DNA of 64,000 nucleotides from CALLMM01 sp964429855 (GCA_964429855.1 CAYSDM010000013.1:20322-84321); one strand, 5' to 3'; positions 53,623-62,361 are shown, counted from the stretch's first letter. The notes: generated by a model from the sequence alone, not told the origin. Program-made: numbers and translations.

Positions 53623-54894
53623 TTAGGTCTGTGTATGATGAGAGGTGAGCGTACTCAGTCTCCGCTCCAGTTCAGACACTGTATTCAGGGGCAGCGCTCC
53701 CTGCGCGATGAGTTGATACCACTTCTGAGAAGCTATTTTGCCGGTGAAATCCCGGCTTTCGATGGGGTGTTCTCCCAGGAGAATGACAGTCTTTCCCTGT
53801 GCCTGCGCCTGCAATGCCAGATCGAGATTAGCCAGATTGCCCTTTCCGAAGGGGACCTCCGTAATTAAGATGGCATCAGCGCGGTTCATCAGACGAGAGC
53901 AGGCTTCCTTCGATTCAATGGTGATGGGAGAGTAGGGGGCTTCCGACACATGCTCAATATCGAGTGCGACGGCGGCATCTTCATCGCTGTCCAGTCGGTT
54001 CAGAACTCCTGCCGAAAGCTGAAAGCCCAGCCTCAAGAGCGAGGTGAACATCATCAATCCTGTTCCGCCGCCACAGATGATATGCACTTTCAGGGAGTGA
54101 TCGGAATAATTACGGCTTATGGGAGGAGTGGGGAACAGAAAAGGTCTCCCGGAAACCGGGTTTCGTCCGATCTGCACGGATACGCCGTAGGCGTTATGCA
54201 GGTTTTCGACTGTCAACACCTCATCCGGGGATCCGTCCGCCTGAATGTGTCCGTCCGCCAGAAGGATAAGCCGATCACAGAACTCAGCCGCTAGATTCAG
54301 ATCGTGCAGAGCGGTAAACACGGCGGTTCCGTCGCGTTCCGATAGTTTTTTTATCAGCGATAACAGATCGGTTTGATGGGTGATGTCAAGATGCGCCGTC
54401 GGTTCGTCGAGAAGAAGGGTGGAGGTGTTTTGCGCAAGCGCTCTTGCGATCAGAGCGCGGCGGTGCTCACCGCCAGAGAGAGCGGTGATTGGGCGGTCTG
54501 CAAGGTGGAGCGTGTCTGTTGCCGCCATAGCGCGCGCGGCAATCGCGAAGTCCTCCTCTCTCTCACCGAAAAGTCCGTGAATATGGGGGTGACGACCCAT
54601 CAGGACAACCTCTCGTACCGTGAACTCAAAAAGAGTCGGTTCCGCCTGCGGAACCAGCGCGATCTTTCGCGCGATATCGCGGGCAGATAGCCGGTGAATC
54701 GATTCACCGTCGAGATAGACCGTACCACCCTGTAACGGCATGGATCGCGTCAGCGCGCGCAGCAGCGTTGACTTGCCTGCGCCATTAGGACCGATCAACC
54801 CGACAAATTCTGCGCGTTGCAGCTTAAGAGAGACACCGCGCAGTACGGGTTGGTTTCCATATCCCGCTGTCAGGTCTTGCGCTTCGATCCGCAT
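53623..54894 (-). CDS. FecE/BtuD-type ABC ATPase with additional C-terminal domain
   Basis: 423 residues. Residues 1-250 are a full iron-siderophore/cobalamin-type ATPase: GPNGAGKST Walker A, PQAEPTLFEFTVREVVLMGRHPH Q-loop region, LSGGEHRRALIARAL signature, LLLDEPTAHLD Walker B. After about residue 275 there is an extra about 150-residue alpha/beta domain (KVHIICGGGTGLMMFTSLL ... AILITEVPFGKGNLANLD ... GKTVILLGE) not found in ordinary FecE proteins. It has a glycine-rich loop GGGTGL like a nucleotide-binding site. Fused ATPases with such a tail occur in some bacteria. No FecCD permease or binding protein is next to it. Start: an extended -10 ends 7 bases before the ATG, implying a leaderless transcript. 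Confidence 0.85.
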   Translation of the reverse strand: MRIEAQDLTAGYGNQPVLRGVSLKLQRAEFVGLIGPNGAGKSTLLRALTRSMPLQGGTVYLDGESIHRLSARDIARKIALVPQAEPTLFEFTVREVVLMGRHPHIHGLFGEREEDFAIAARAMAATDTLHLADRPITALSGGEHRRALIARALAQNTSTLLLDEPTAHLDITHQTDLLSLIKKLSERDGTAVFTALHDLNLAAEFCDRLILLADGHIQADGSPDEVLTVENLHNAYGVSVQIGRNPVSGRPFLFPTPPISRNYSDHSLKVHIICGGGTGLMMFTSLLRLGFQLSAGVLNRLDSDEDAAVALDIEHVSEAPYSPITIESKEACSRLMNRADAILITEVPFGKGNLANLDLALQAQAQGKTVILLGEHPIESRDFTGKIASQKWYQLIAQGALPLNTVSELERRLSTLTSHHTQT

Positions 54895-54900
54895 GACATC

Positions 54901-54909
54901 ATTATAACA
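54901..54909 (-). promoter_or_regulatory. Extended -10 promoter of the FecE-like ATPase gene (leaderless)
   Basis: On the minus strand TG-T-TATAAT: a perfect -10 with the extended TGn element, which does not need a -35. The -10 ends 6 bases before the ATG at 54894, so RNA should start at or next to the ATG. It lies directly downstream of the terminator hairpin. Confidence 0.6.
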
Positions 54910-54910
54910 T

Positions 54911-54953
54911 AAAAAAGAGACAGGCCATGATCTTCCCCCCCGATCATGGCCTG
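54911..54953 (-). terminator. Strong terminator upstream of the FecE-like ATPase
   Basis: On the minus strand a perfect 12-bp stem (54942-54953 with 54921-54932) with a 9-base loop is followed by GTCTCTTTTTT. It ends whatever RNA comes from 54959-55261. Confidence 0.85.
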
Positions 54954-54958
54954 GTCTA

Positions 54959-55039
54959 CCTTCGCCGGAGCCGGGAAGTCAGCTCCTCCTCCCCAAATCA
55001 CGTCCGTCGAAGGATCCGCTTCGGAAGCGCGCTTCCGAA
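54959..55039 (-). ncRNA. Candidate structured RNA ending at the terminator
   Basis: Within the 367-base intergenic region a helix CCTTCG/CGAAGG (54959-54964 with 55008-55013) encloses smaller GC-rich stems, and a perfect 20-bp palindrome (55020-55039) precedes it. Together with the terminator hairpin they form three consecutive stems on the minus strand. No known riboswitch or RNA family is recognised and no strong promoter is visible. It may be a leader of the ATPase gene or a small RNA. Confidence 0.35.
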
Positions 55040-55261
55040 AGTGGATTTATAATCCAAAGACGTTTATCTGTGTTATTATGTTCCTGCTAGATTAATGTAA
55101 ATTTAAAGTATACACAGAATTCTTTTATATTTAGCCTGTAATCCCTGCCAGGATGCTTCGCTCAGTTTCAGATCCTGTCAGTTGTTCTGAGCAGACGTCT
55201 TTGTGAGAATTAACCCGTCAGCGGGTGTAGTGGTTACAGAAAAAGTCTATTCTCTCGCGAA

Positions 55262-56737
55262 TCAGCGAGAAGGGGAGGTTGGAAGCCATTGCAGGGGAGG
55301 AACCTGCGTTCGCTGTCCGCTGCGAACATGAATGTCATCGGCGGTTTGTCCGATCCATCTCCCCCCGGTCACCTCGAAGCGATGCTTCAGGAACTCCTCA
55401 ATGGTTCCTGGCATCTCATCATAGGGGAGTACAGGAATAATGTCTTTCGCAAATCGCTCCATACGGTAGCGACCGGGAGATACGTTTGGGAGAGTATATG
55501 TCCCATCGGCTGAGATCGGAATCCGCATCACTTTTGGTTCCGAAAGTCCCTGCTCTTCGTATCGCCACATTCGTACCAGCGAATATCCCTCGCCAAAGGG
55601 GCGATCTATCACCTGAACGCCGGATGTTATCGCGCCGCCAGCCTGCCCTGGAGGTGGAATGAAACTCAACGGAGATGGGGGCATATTACGCTGATAGTAG
55701 GTGTCACGCGCTATACGCAGCATAATAACACGACGACTTTTCTCCGACGACATGCATGGTCGGACAATCAGAATCGGCTCGCTGTCGAACGCCTTTCCCT
55801 TCCAGGTATGCGCGCCATCCTGCACCTCAAGGTTCAGCATCCCCATCGGGGCAGGAGTTACTTTCAATGAGATACGGGTGTCGCTCATCTCATCGGGTAT
55901 GCCTATCCGCATGGGGAGATCAGGCGCGATGACAAGGCGCTGTTCGGGCAGCGACCTATACGCTGCCGACGGTTTTGCGAGAGAGGAGAGCCGTTCCGCC
56001 TCCGTACCGACTATGACGGTCAGGGTATCGGGGAACTTCTGCGACTTTTTCCTCTCCAGCGCTCCTGCCGTCATCTTGCCGAACATCCGCTTGCCGACTG
56101 GAAGAGGAATATTTGTCAGCGTGAAGGGAATTCGTCGCTTTTCGCCGTTTGCATCTGTCTCCAGCAGTGTGCCGGTGATGTATCGGAGGGAGCGTGAGGG
56201 GATAGCAGGTTCTTCGAGTGTTCCCATCTGAACCTTGCAGCCAGGGATGGCGATTGGCTTGCGTGTTTCGGCGTCTGGAGGGAGCGCGATTAAAGCGCGT
56301 CCGGTGTCATCCATCGCTTTCATTGAAGCTGGATCAATCTCGTAAGAGATTTTTTTATCCTTGAGCGGCAGCGTCTGCAATACAATTCTAAGCTTCCCCA
56401 GCGGTTCATTGTATGTTCCGTTCCGAAGCAGGATATGGCGGAGGTAGTTGCCGGAATAGACCTGTCGGATGGAGATCAGATAGGCATCGGCGCGGGTTAC
56501 CATAGAAGCGAATAGGCGAGGCTCCTGCGCGATTCGGATATTGCTCCCCGGCATCATCACAAAGCGAGAATCTCCAAATCCGAACATCTCCGGCGAGTTG
56601 ATATTGCCGACGAACGAGGGCATGGGAGGAGGTTTTCGGTGCCGACGGGCAGGGGCGCGAAAAGCGTAGAGACAGAAGATCACCATCCCGACCGCAACCA
56701 TACACAAAAGAAACAGCGTTCCAGATCGCTCGCGCAT
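55262..56737 (-). CDS. Membrane-anchored hypothetical protein with regulatory beta domain
   Basis: Not recognised. 491 residues from ATG 56737 (AAAGGA about 10 bases upstream) with one N-terminal membrane helix (residues 8-26). The rest appears beta-rich and outside the membrane. Near the end VPGRYRMERF-type text (GTYTLPNVSPGRYRMERFAKDI) is a carboxypeptidase-regulatory-like beta-sandwich signature. A Gly/Pro-rich segment (LSFIPPPGQAGGAITSG) lies near residue 370. It contains few Cys and no catalytic motif. It lies downstream of tyrS in the same direction, separated by the dispersed repeat. Confidence 0.6.
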   Translation of the reverse strand: MRERSGTLFLLCMVAVGMVIFCLYAFRAPARRHRKPPPMPSFVGNINSPEMFGFGDSRFVMMPGSNIRIAQEPRLFASMVTRADAYLISIRQVYSGNYLRHILLRNGTYNEPLGKLRIVLQTLPLKDKKISYEIDPASMKAMDDTGRALIALPPDAETRKPIAIPGCKVQMGTLEEPAIPSRSLRYITGTLLETDANGEKRRIPFTLTNIPLPVGKRMFGKMTAGALERKKSQKFPDTLTVIVGTEAERLSSLAKPSAAYRSLPEQRLVIAPDLPMRIGIPDEMSDTRISLKVTPAPMGMLNLEVQDGAHTWKGKAFDSEPILIVRPCMSSEKSRRVIMLRIARDTYYQRNMPPSPLSFIPPPGQAGGAITSGVQVIDRPFGEGYSLVRMWRYEEQGLSEPKVMRIPISADGTYTLPNVSPGRYRMERFAKDIIPVLPYDEMPGTIEEFLKHRFEVTGGRWIGQTADDIHVRSGQRTQVPPLQWLPTSPSR

Positions 56738-56841
56738 GGCTGTTATCCTTTCCGATGGGTGTATGCCAGCGGTTTCGATGTCTACAAGCAATGGAACTGA
56801 GACGACAAGCAGGCTGCAATTACGTCATTTAGGAAGTTTGG

Positions 56842-56950
56842 CGGTTGTCATTCTGAGCGAAGCGCACCCGGTTGTCATTCTGAGCGAAGCGAAGAATCTT
56901 AAGATGTATCGCTGCGCTCGACAGGATAGCCAGGCGATGCAGCCGTTCTA
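56842..56950 (+). repeat. Dispersed repeat, copy 2, with a 23-bp direct duplication
   Basis: A full copy (56870-56950) of the repeat also found inverted at 39744-39823. Its first 23 bases (56869-56891) are duplicated 27 bases upstream at 56842-56864. The module contains the phrase GTCATTCTGAGCGAAGCG, found in many bacterial genomes as an intergenic repeat. It fills the gap between the hypothetical gene and the end of tyrS. Confidence 0.75.
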
Positions 56951-56953
56951 AGA

Positions 56954-58195
56954 CTAGGAGCAATCACTGCGTATTTTCAGAAAGTGCCTGCTTCCTACCT
57001 GTAGAATCGCTCCGTGCAGATCATCCGGCGAAAACTCTACGGCTGAATCGGAGACACGCGAGCCATTCACCTGAACGCCTCCCTGTTCGATGAGACGGCG
57101 GGCTTCGCCTGTTCCTTTCGCCATTCCAGCCAGCACCAGCAGGCGGCAGATCCAGAGAGTTCCGTTACGCAGCGCATCCGGCGTGACCTGAAACTCCGGC
57201 AGATCAGAGGGAAGTTGATGACGCGCATGAACGCGCTCAAATTCCGAATCTGCGGCGGCAGCAGCCTCCAAGCCATGATAGATCGTGATAACCTCCCGCG
57301 CCAGTCTGCGCTTAACATCTTTCGGGTTCATCTGTCCTGAGCGCGCCTGTTCCAGAAGAGCCTGATACTCCTCCACCGGGACATCGGTTGCCAGATGAAA
57401 GTAGGTCTCCATCATCTCATCGCTGATGGACATCAGCTTGCCGAACATGGAGTCAGGCGATTCGGTGATGCCGACATAGTTGCCAAGCGACTTACTCATC
57501 TTTTTAACCCCGTCCAGACCGACCAGAAGGGGCATGAAGAGCGCGATTTGAGGATCCTGACCCAGTTCACGTTGAAGCTCGCGCCCGGCCATGATATTAA
57601 AGGTCTGATCCAGTCCGCCCATCTCGATATCGGCTTCAATGGCAACGGAGTCGTATGCCTGCGCCAGCGGGTAGAGCAGTTCATGCAGGCTGATCGGAAG
57701 CTGCTGCGACAGGCGATTGGCGAAGTCTTCGCGCTCAAGCACCTGCGCGACAGTCATGCGGGAGGTGAGCCGGACGACATCCGCGAAGGAGAGTTTCCCC
57801 AGCCATTCGCTATTAAATCGCACGGTGGTTCGGTCACGGTCGAGGATAACGGAGAGCTGCTCTACATACGTTCGCGCATTGGCGGCAATCTCCTCCTGTG
57901 AGAGCATCGGGCGAGTGGCGGAGCGCCCGGAGGGATCGCCGATAAGGGCCGTGTAGTCACCGATGATGATGACGACCTGATGCCCGAGGTCTTGAAACTG
58001 CCGTAGTTTTCTCAACACGACCGCAAATCCCAGGTGAATGTCGGGGGCAGTGGGATCAAGACCGAGTTTAACAATAAGAGGTTTCCCGGTACGTCGGGAC
58101 TTTTCAAGCTTCTCTTCCAGGCCGTTCTCCGGCGTAACACTGGCGGTTCCACGTCGAAGCGATGCAGCCTGCTGCTGAATATTCACAAATGCCAT
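56954..58195 (-). CDS. tyrS: Tyrosyl-tRNA synthetase
   Basis: 413 residues, usual length. The class I signatures are HLGF at residues 54-57 (HIGH box, in LDPTAPDIHLGF) and KMSKS in GLDGVKKMSKSLGNYVG near residues 225-235. A C-terminal S4 domain (GEARRLIEQGGVQVNGSRVSDS) binds tRNA. The PTAPDIHLG context marks the second bacterial TyrRS type (TyrZ-like). It attaches tyrosine to tRNA-Tyr. Start: ATG 58195 is used; GTG 58186 with AAGGA 8 bases upstream is an alternative. A strong promoter lies just upstream. Confidence 0.95.
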   Translation of the reverse strand: MAFVNIQQQAASLRRGTASVTPENGLEEKLEKSRRTGKPLIVKLGLDPTAPDIHLGFAVVLRKLRQFQDLGHQVVIIIGDYTALIGDPSGRSATRPMLSQEEIAANARTYVEQLSVILDRDRTTVRFNSEWLGKLSFADVVRLTSRMTVAQVLEREDFANRLSQQLPISLHELLYPLAQAYDSVAIEADIEMGGLDQTFNIMAGRELQRELGQDPQIALFMPLLVGLDGVKKMSKSLGNYVGITESPDSMFGKLMSISDEMMETYFHLATDVPVEEYQALLEQARSGQMNPKDVKRRLAREVITIYHGLEAAAAADSEFERVHARHQLPSDLPEFQVTPDALRNGTLWICRLLVLAGMAKGTGEARRLIEQGGVQVNGSRVSDSAVEFSPDDLHGAILQVGSRHFLKIRSDCS

Positions 58196-58224
58196 CCTTC
58201 AAAAGGGTATATGAGGATGGCTCT

Positions 58225-58254
58225 AGTATAACAAACGGAACCGGAGCAAGTCAA
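58225..58254 (-). promoter_or_regulatory. Promoter of tyrS
   Basis: On the minus strand TTGACT (58249-58254) and an extended -10 TGTTATACT (TATACT 58225-58230) are 18 bases apart. The start near 58218 gives a leader of about 23 bases. An inverted repeat GCCATCCT/AGGATGGC (58191-58198 with 58214-58221) overlaps the start codon and the predicted RNA start, possibly a regulatory site. Confidence 0.7.
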
Positions 58255-58262
58255 TCGGAGCG

Positions 58263-59420
58263 TTACCCCGCGTCATCGCGAGGCACATACTCCCTGACGC
58301 TGAAGATAAACATGGCAAAGAGGAGCGCGACGGCAACGACGCTGAAAAGCACCGTCCAGGCCGCCCAGGGTTGAATCGTTACATCCGACAGCAAGCCTGC
58401 CATCTGAGTGGGGCTTGGCGGCCTATCTTCCAGACGATCTCTTGGCGCAAGCACCTTCAAGTAGCTCATCAGGGACAGGAGCTTGAAGTATCCGGGGATC
58501 AGGGTAGATACCCAGGACTCATAGCCGAAACTGAACATCAGTCCCAGAAAGAGCGCCCAGCGAAACATCGTCGCCAGAAGCAGAAAGAGCGCGGTGTAGG
58601 CGAGCGCGCCAACCGGCAGGATCAGAAGGTCGCGCACTAGACGCATCTTTGTCGCCACCTTGCGGACAATCTCTTTGGGGAATGCATCCTCCAGCGCCGC
58701 GCGATTTGCCAGCGCGAGCGAAGAACCGGTCGGTTTCGATGCGAAGCGCTGTCTGGTTGCATCGCTCAATTTTATCTGTTCAAAACGCTCCGCATTATAG
58801 AAGTTTTCATCGGATTTAAGCATCCTGTTCAGGCTTGCGACTAACTCCTGACGTATCTCGCGAGGCCAGGGCTTACTGACATCATGTTCCATAAACTTCT
58901 GTTGAAGCGATTCGTCGAGGTTCTGGCGGATATAGATCGCCACCGGGTCTTCCGGCGCATTGATCTTCATCGCGAAACGGTCAAAGTCTTTAAAGTCACG
59001 GTTACGAAGTGTCGCCGAAACCTCCGTCTTCTGAAGTCCATAGGTCGCCAGCGCTAGAAGCGAAGCGGAAGTCCAGACGCTCAGGGTTACCGCTATCACC
59101 GCCGCGATATACTTCATCAGGAGGATGCGCCAGCGGGGGATGGGACGGGTTAGCAGATAGACGATGGTCTTATCGGATATCTCCTGATTGACAACTCCGG
59201 TTCCAAAGACGACTGCCAGAATCACCAGCAGGAATCCGAAGACGAATAGTTCCATCATCGTTTCATACGCAGGCTGCGCTTCGAAGGGAACACGGCGGGC
59301 GGCAAAACGCACCAGCAGCGCCAGCGCAGCCGGAAAGAATGCCAGCAGTATTGCCACCAGCAAACGCCGGAAACTGAACATATCCTTCAAGGCTACACGA
59401 AGCAGGTAGAGATCGCTCAT
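58263..59420 (-). CDS. ABC-2 type transporter permease (second module)
   Basis: 385 residues with an ABC-2 permease layout. One N-terminal helix (about 18-40) is followed by a second (LFVFGFLLVILAVVFGTGVVNQEISDKTIVYLLTRPIPR, quoted in pieces: VFGFLLVILAVVFGTG, then SDKTIVYLLTRPIPRW), which is the typical NodJ/ABC-2 signature before a helical cluster. A large soluble loop spans about 135-265, and three or four further helices lie at the C-terminus. It lies 23 bases after its ATPase. It exports an unknown substrate. Confidence 0.85.
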   Translation of the reverse strand: MSDLYLLRVALKDMFSFRRLLVAILLAFFPAALALLVRFAARRVPFEAQPAYETMMELFVFGFLLVILAVVFGTGVVNQEISDKTIVYLLTRPIPRWRILLMKYIAAVIAVTLSVWTSASLLALATYGLQKTEVSATLRNRDFKDFDRFAMKINAPEDPVAIYIRQNLDESLQQKFMEHDVSKPWPREIRQELVASLNRMLKSDENFYNAERFEQIKLSDATRQRFASKPTGSSLALANRAALEDAFPKEIVRKVATKMRLVRDLLILPVGALAYTALFLLLATMFRWALFLGLMFSFGYESWVSTLIPGYFKLLSLMSYLKVLAPRDRLEDRPPSPTQMAGLLSDVTIQPWAAWTVLFSVVAVALLFAMFIFSVREYVPRDDAG

Positions 59421-59443
59421 CGCTTTCGGTCTGTTACTCCCGC

Positions 59444-60364
59444 TTATCCGTTGACCAGATAGGAGAAGACGGATTCAAGATTGTTGTCCGGTGATTCAAA
59501 ACTGATGACTGTAATCTTTTCGTCCAATACAATCTGGGGAAACTGCGAATAGAACTGATCGGGCTGCCGGGTCTCCAATTCCAGACGGCTGGATTCGATA
59601 CCATCCAGTTTCACGCTGAGAACGTAAGGGAGGTCCAGGAGCATCTTGGCAAGCTGTCGCGCCTGCGGGCTTTCAACGGCGATGCGATGCGGATGCTTGT
59701 CAATCAGGGAGCGAATCGCGTAGATGTCTCCCTGCGCCAGCAGGCGTCCTTTATTCATCAACAGGATGTTCCGGGTCATCATCTCTACTTCATAGAGGAT
59801 GTGGCTGGAGACCACCACACACTTGCCTTGATTGCCCAGTTCATGCAGCAGCAGGGTCACATCTCGCCGACCTACGGGGTCCAGTCCGTTCAGAGGCTCA
59901 TCCAGAATCAGAATCTCCGGGTCATGCACGATCCCCTGCGCGATTTTGATGCGCTGGCGCATTCCTTTGGAGTAGCCGCCGACTTTTCGATCCGCATTGG
60001 CTGTCATGCCAACCATCTCGATCACTTCCGCGACACGAGCTTTCAGCCTGTCTGAAGAGACGCCTGAGAACGCGCCCAGCATCGTGACCACTTCGCGTCC
60101 GGTCATGTCGTCGTAACTGTTTTCGATCTCCGGGCAGTAGCCAAGCCTTTTGAAAACCCGCGTGTTGGCGAAAGGGCGCTCCTGAAAAACGGTGATCTGT
60201 CCAGTCGTCGGGCGTATCTGTCCGGTGATCAGTTTCATCATCGTGGACTTACCCGCGCCATTGGGACCCAGCAGAGCGGTAATGCCCTTCGCAATCAAAC
60301 AGCTTACATCATTGACGCCGATAACCTGACCATACCAGCGCGAGACGCGATCCAACGCGATCAT
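59444..60364 (-). CDS. ABC transporter ATP-binding protein (second module)
   Basis: 306 residues. Walker A is GPNGAGKSTMMKL, the signature YSKGMRQRIKIAQGIV (with G-M-R in place of GGQ, as usual for ABC-2 ATPases) and Walker B ILILDEPLNGLDPVG. The C-terminal about 80 residues form a regulatory extension. It overlaps the end of the preceding permease gene by 4 bases, so the modules are translationally coupled. It energises the permease encoded directly downstream. Confidence 0.9.
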   Translation of the reverse strand: MIALDRVSRWYGQVIGVNDVSCLIAKGITALLGPNGAGKSTMMKLITGQIRPTTGQITVFQERPFANTRVFKRLGYCPEIENSYDDMTGREVVTMLGAFSGVSSDRLKARVAEVIEMVGMTANADRKVGGYSKGMRQRIKIAQGIVHDPEILILDEPLNGLDPVGRRDVTLLLHELGNQGKCVVVSSHILYEVEMMTRNILLMNKGRLLAQGDIYAIRSLIDKHPHRIAVESPQARQLAKMLLDLPYVLSVKLDGIESSRLELETRQPDQFYSQFPQIVLDEKITVISFESPDNNLESVFSYLVNG

Positions 60365-61350
60365 CCTCTGACCACCTCCACCGCTCGGATTTTATATCGC
60401 GCCGCCGCTATGCCGAGGATCACAATGGACAGCCCGATGGCGACAATGATCCAGGTATTGGGGGGAACGTAGTTCAGCATTTCGGCGGGAGTTCGATCCG
60501 GGTTTGTGCGCTTGACAAGACCTGTGCTGATGCCGTAGATATCGTACAGCAGCGCGCGGATGATCCCGCTGAAGGAGCAGTGCGAGATCAAACCGCCTTC
60601 GCGCATAATCCTCTCTTCATCTCCTCGAAAGAAGATGCCAGTCAATACGCCCGAGACGATACCGCTCAGTATATAGAGTCCGGCGATGAAAGCGCCTGCC
60701 ATGACTCCCGACTTTGACCAGGCGGATATTCCGACGATTACACTGGCGAATATGGCAGGCGCAACCAGACTTCCCGCCATAATCTGAACGATCAGCCAGG
60801 GCTCTTCCTTCAGAAAACCGTCGGAAGCGAACATCATAATACAGGTGATGTAGCCGATCAATCCGGGAATGAGCGTGATAAAGAGCATCACCAGAAAGAT
60901 GCCCATCCATTTGCCCAGAAGGTAGTCGCCTTTGGAGATCGGTTTGGACAGATAGACGATCAGAGCATTACTGCGATTATCGTTGGCGATGGTGCCCGCG
61001 CCGATCACCAGTCCGATGAGAAGCATCCAGAAAAGCTGCCACTCCATCGCATAGTAAAATTGAAGGGCGTATCGCGGTTTTTCAAAGATCGGGATCATGC
61101 CGACTCGCACCCCGACATCCGCCCGGAAGATATAGAAGATCGCCAGATGATAGACATAGGGAAGCAGAGCGATGACCGCCAGAATCCAGAAGGCGACGCT
61201 TTTCATCGCAAAGCGAAAAGTCGAAAGGGAGACGACCCACCATCGAAAAACTCTCGCCTTCAGCGGACCGTCGTAGTTTCGATAGCTCAGGTCCGCAATG
61301 GGAGAAGCCGGAGAGGGGGGAGATGGCTGGCTGGCTGGTCCGGTGGTCAT
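60361..61350 (-). CDS. ABC-2 type transporter permease (first module)
   Basis: 329 residues. After a short Ser/Pro-rich N-terminus come about six helices. The signature region is IGAGTIANDNRSNALIVYLSKPISKGDYLLGKWMG, in which SKPISKGDYLLGKW is the typical ABC-2 coupling segment (cf. ABC-2 permeases of antibiotic or polysaccharide export). It overlaps its ATPase by 4 bases at the start. Both modules together may form two separate exporters or one heteromeric pump. Confidence 0.87.
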   Translation of the reverse strand: MTTGPASQPSPPSPASPIADLSYRNYDGPLKARVFRWWVVSLSTFRFAMKSVAFWILAVIALLPYVYHLAIFYIFRADVGVRVGMIPIFEKPRYALQFYYAMEWQLFWMLLIGLVIGAGTIANDNRSNALIVYLSKPISKGDYLLGKWMGIFLVMLFITLIPGLIGYITCIMMFASDGFLKEEPWLIVQIMAGSLVAPAIFASVIVGISAWSKSGVMAGAFIAGLYILSGIVSGVLTGIFFRGDEERIMREGGLISHCSFSGIIRALLYDIYGISTGLVKRTNPDRTPAEMLNYVPPNTWIIVAIGLSIVILGIAAARYKIRAVEVVRG

Positions 61351-62261
61351 TCAATCGCCTCCAGGAAGATGTCTTCGAGCGAGCGTCGCGCCGGATGGAA
61401 TCCTCTAATCTGCGCATTTGCTTCCCGGGCGCAGAGCAGCAGTGTGCGCCCCGGATCTTCAGAGCCGGAGGGCAGTGTCAGATGGTAACGGTTGGCCGCC
61501 TGCCTTAGAACCGTAATGCCAATCTCCTGCGCTTTTTCGACAAATAGCTCGGAGGCAAACTGAAGCTCCACCTCGTACTGAATGCCTTCTGTCAGCCTCA
61601 GGCTGGCGATATCTCCCTGCTCCGCGATCTGCCCGTTTCGCATGACAATCACATTATCGCAGGTGCGTTCGATGTCCGGCAGAAGGTGAGAGGATACCAG
61701 AACATTCACCTCTTTCCCATGCGAGATATCGCGAATCAGCTTTAACATGTCTTCGCGCCCGGCTGGGTCCAGACCGTTTGTCGGCTCATCGAGAATTAAC
61801 AGTTTCGGACCGTGTACCAGCGCCTGCGCGAGCTTGATACGCTGTTTCATCCCGGTCGAATAGGTCTCTACTTTGCGATAACGCGCCTCTCCCAGTCCGG
61901 CGTACTCCAGCACCTCATGGGCACGCTGCAGGGCGCGATTGGCAGGCATTCCAGCCAGTTCTCCAGCATAGGCGACGAAGGTGACCCCGTTCATTCCGGG
62001 GATATGGCAGTCCATCTCCGGCATCAATCCGATCCTCTGTCGGATGGAGAGTCCCTGTGTGCCGATATCGAATTCCAGCACTTTTCCATGACCAGATACC
62101 GGTTGAACAAAGCCGAGAAGCGCTTTTATCAACGTGGTTTTCCCTGCGCCATTGGGACCGAGCAGTCCCGTACATCCGTCAGGTACAGTCAGGGAGAGGT
62201 CAGAGATGACGGTTTTAGCCCCGTAGCGAACGGTTAAGTTGGAGACGGTTGCCACTGGCAT
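61347..62261 (-). CDS. ABC transporter ATP-binding protein (first module)
   Basis: 304 residues: Walker A GPNGAGKTTLIKALLG, signature YSTGMKQRIKLAQALV, Walker B LLILDEPTNGLDPAG. The C-terminal about 90 residues include a regulatory domain. It is the first gene of a four-gene operon ATPase-permease-ATPase-permease; the chain has 4-base overlaps at 61347-61350 and 60361-60364. No accessory proteins or resistance genes accompany it, so the substrate is unknown. Confidence 0.9.
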   Translation of the reverse strand: MPVATVSNLTVRYGAKTVISDLSLTVPDGCTGLLGPNGAGKTTLIKALLGFVQPVSGHGKVLEFDIGTQGLSIRQRIGLMPEMDCHIPGMNGVTFVAYAGELAGMPANRALQRAHEVLEYAGLGEARYRKVETYSTGMKQRIKLAQALVHGPKLLILDEPTNGLDPAGREDMLKLIRDISHGKEVNVLVSSHLLPDIERTCDNVIVMRNGQIAEQGDIASLRLTEGIQYEVELQFASELFVEKAQEIGITVLRQAANRYHLTLPSGSEDPGRTLLLCAREANAQIRGFHPARRSLEDIFLEAIE

Positions 62262-62361
62262 GAAGCGATTCCATGATTGAGGCGATGATGAGAGTCGAAA
62301 CAGAAAACAGGCTGCCTATCCTGTCCGACAGACTTTACGGGGTGAGCGGTCAGACGGTTTC

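Noticed and set aside
55141..55200. Possible third copy of the dispersed repeat
   Set aside because: Only short words (GCTTCGCTCAG) match; no alignment over the unit length.
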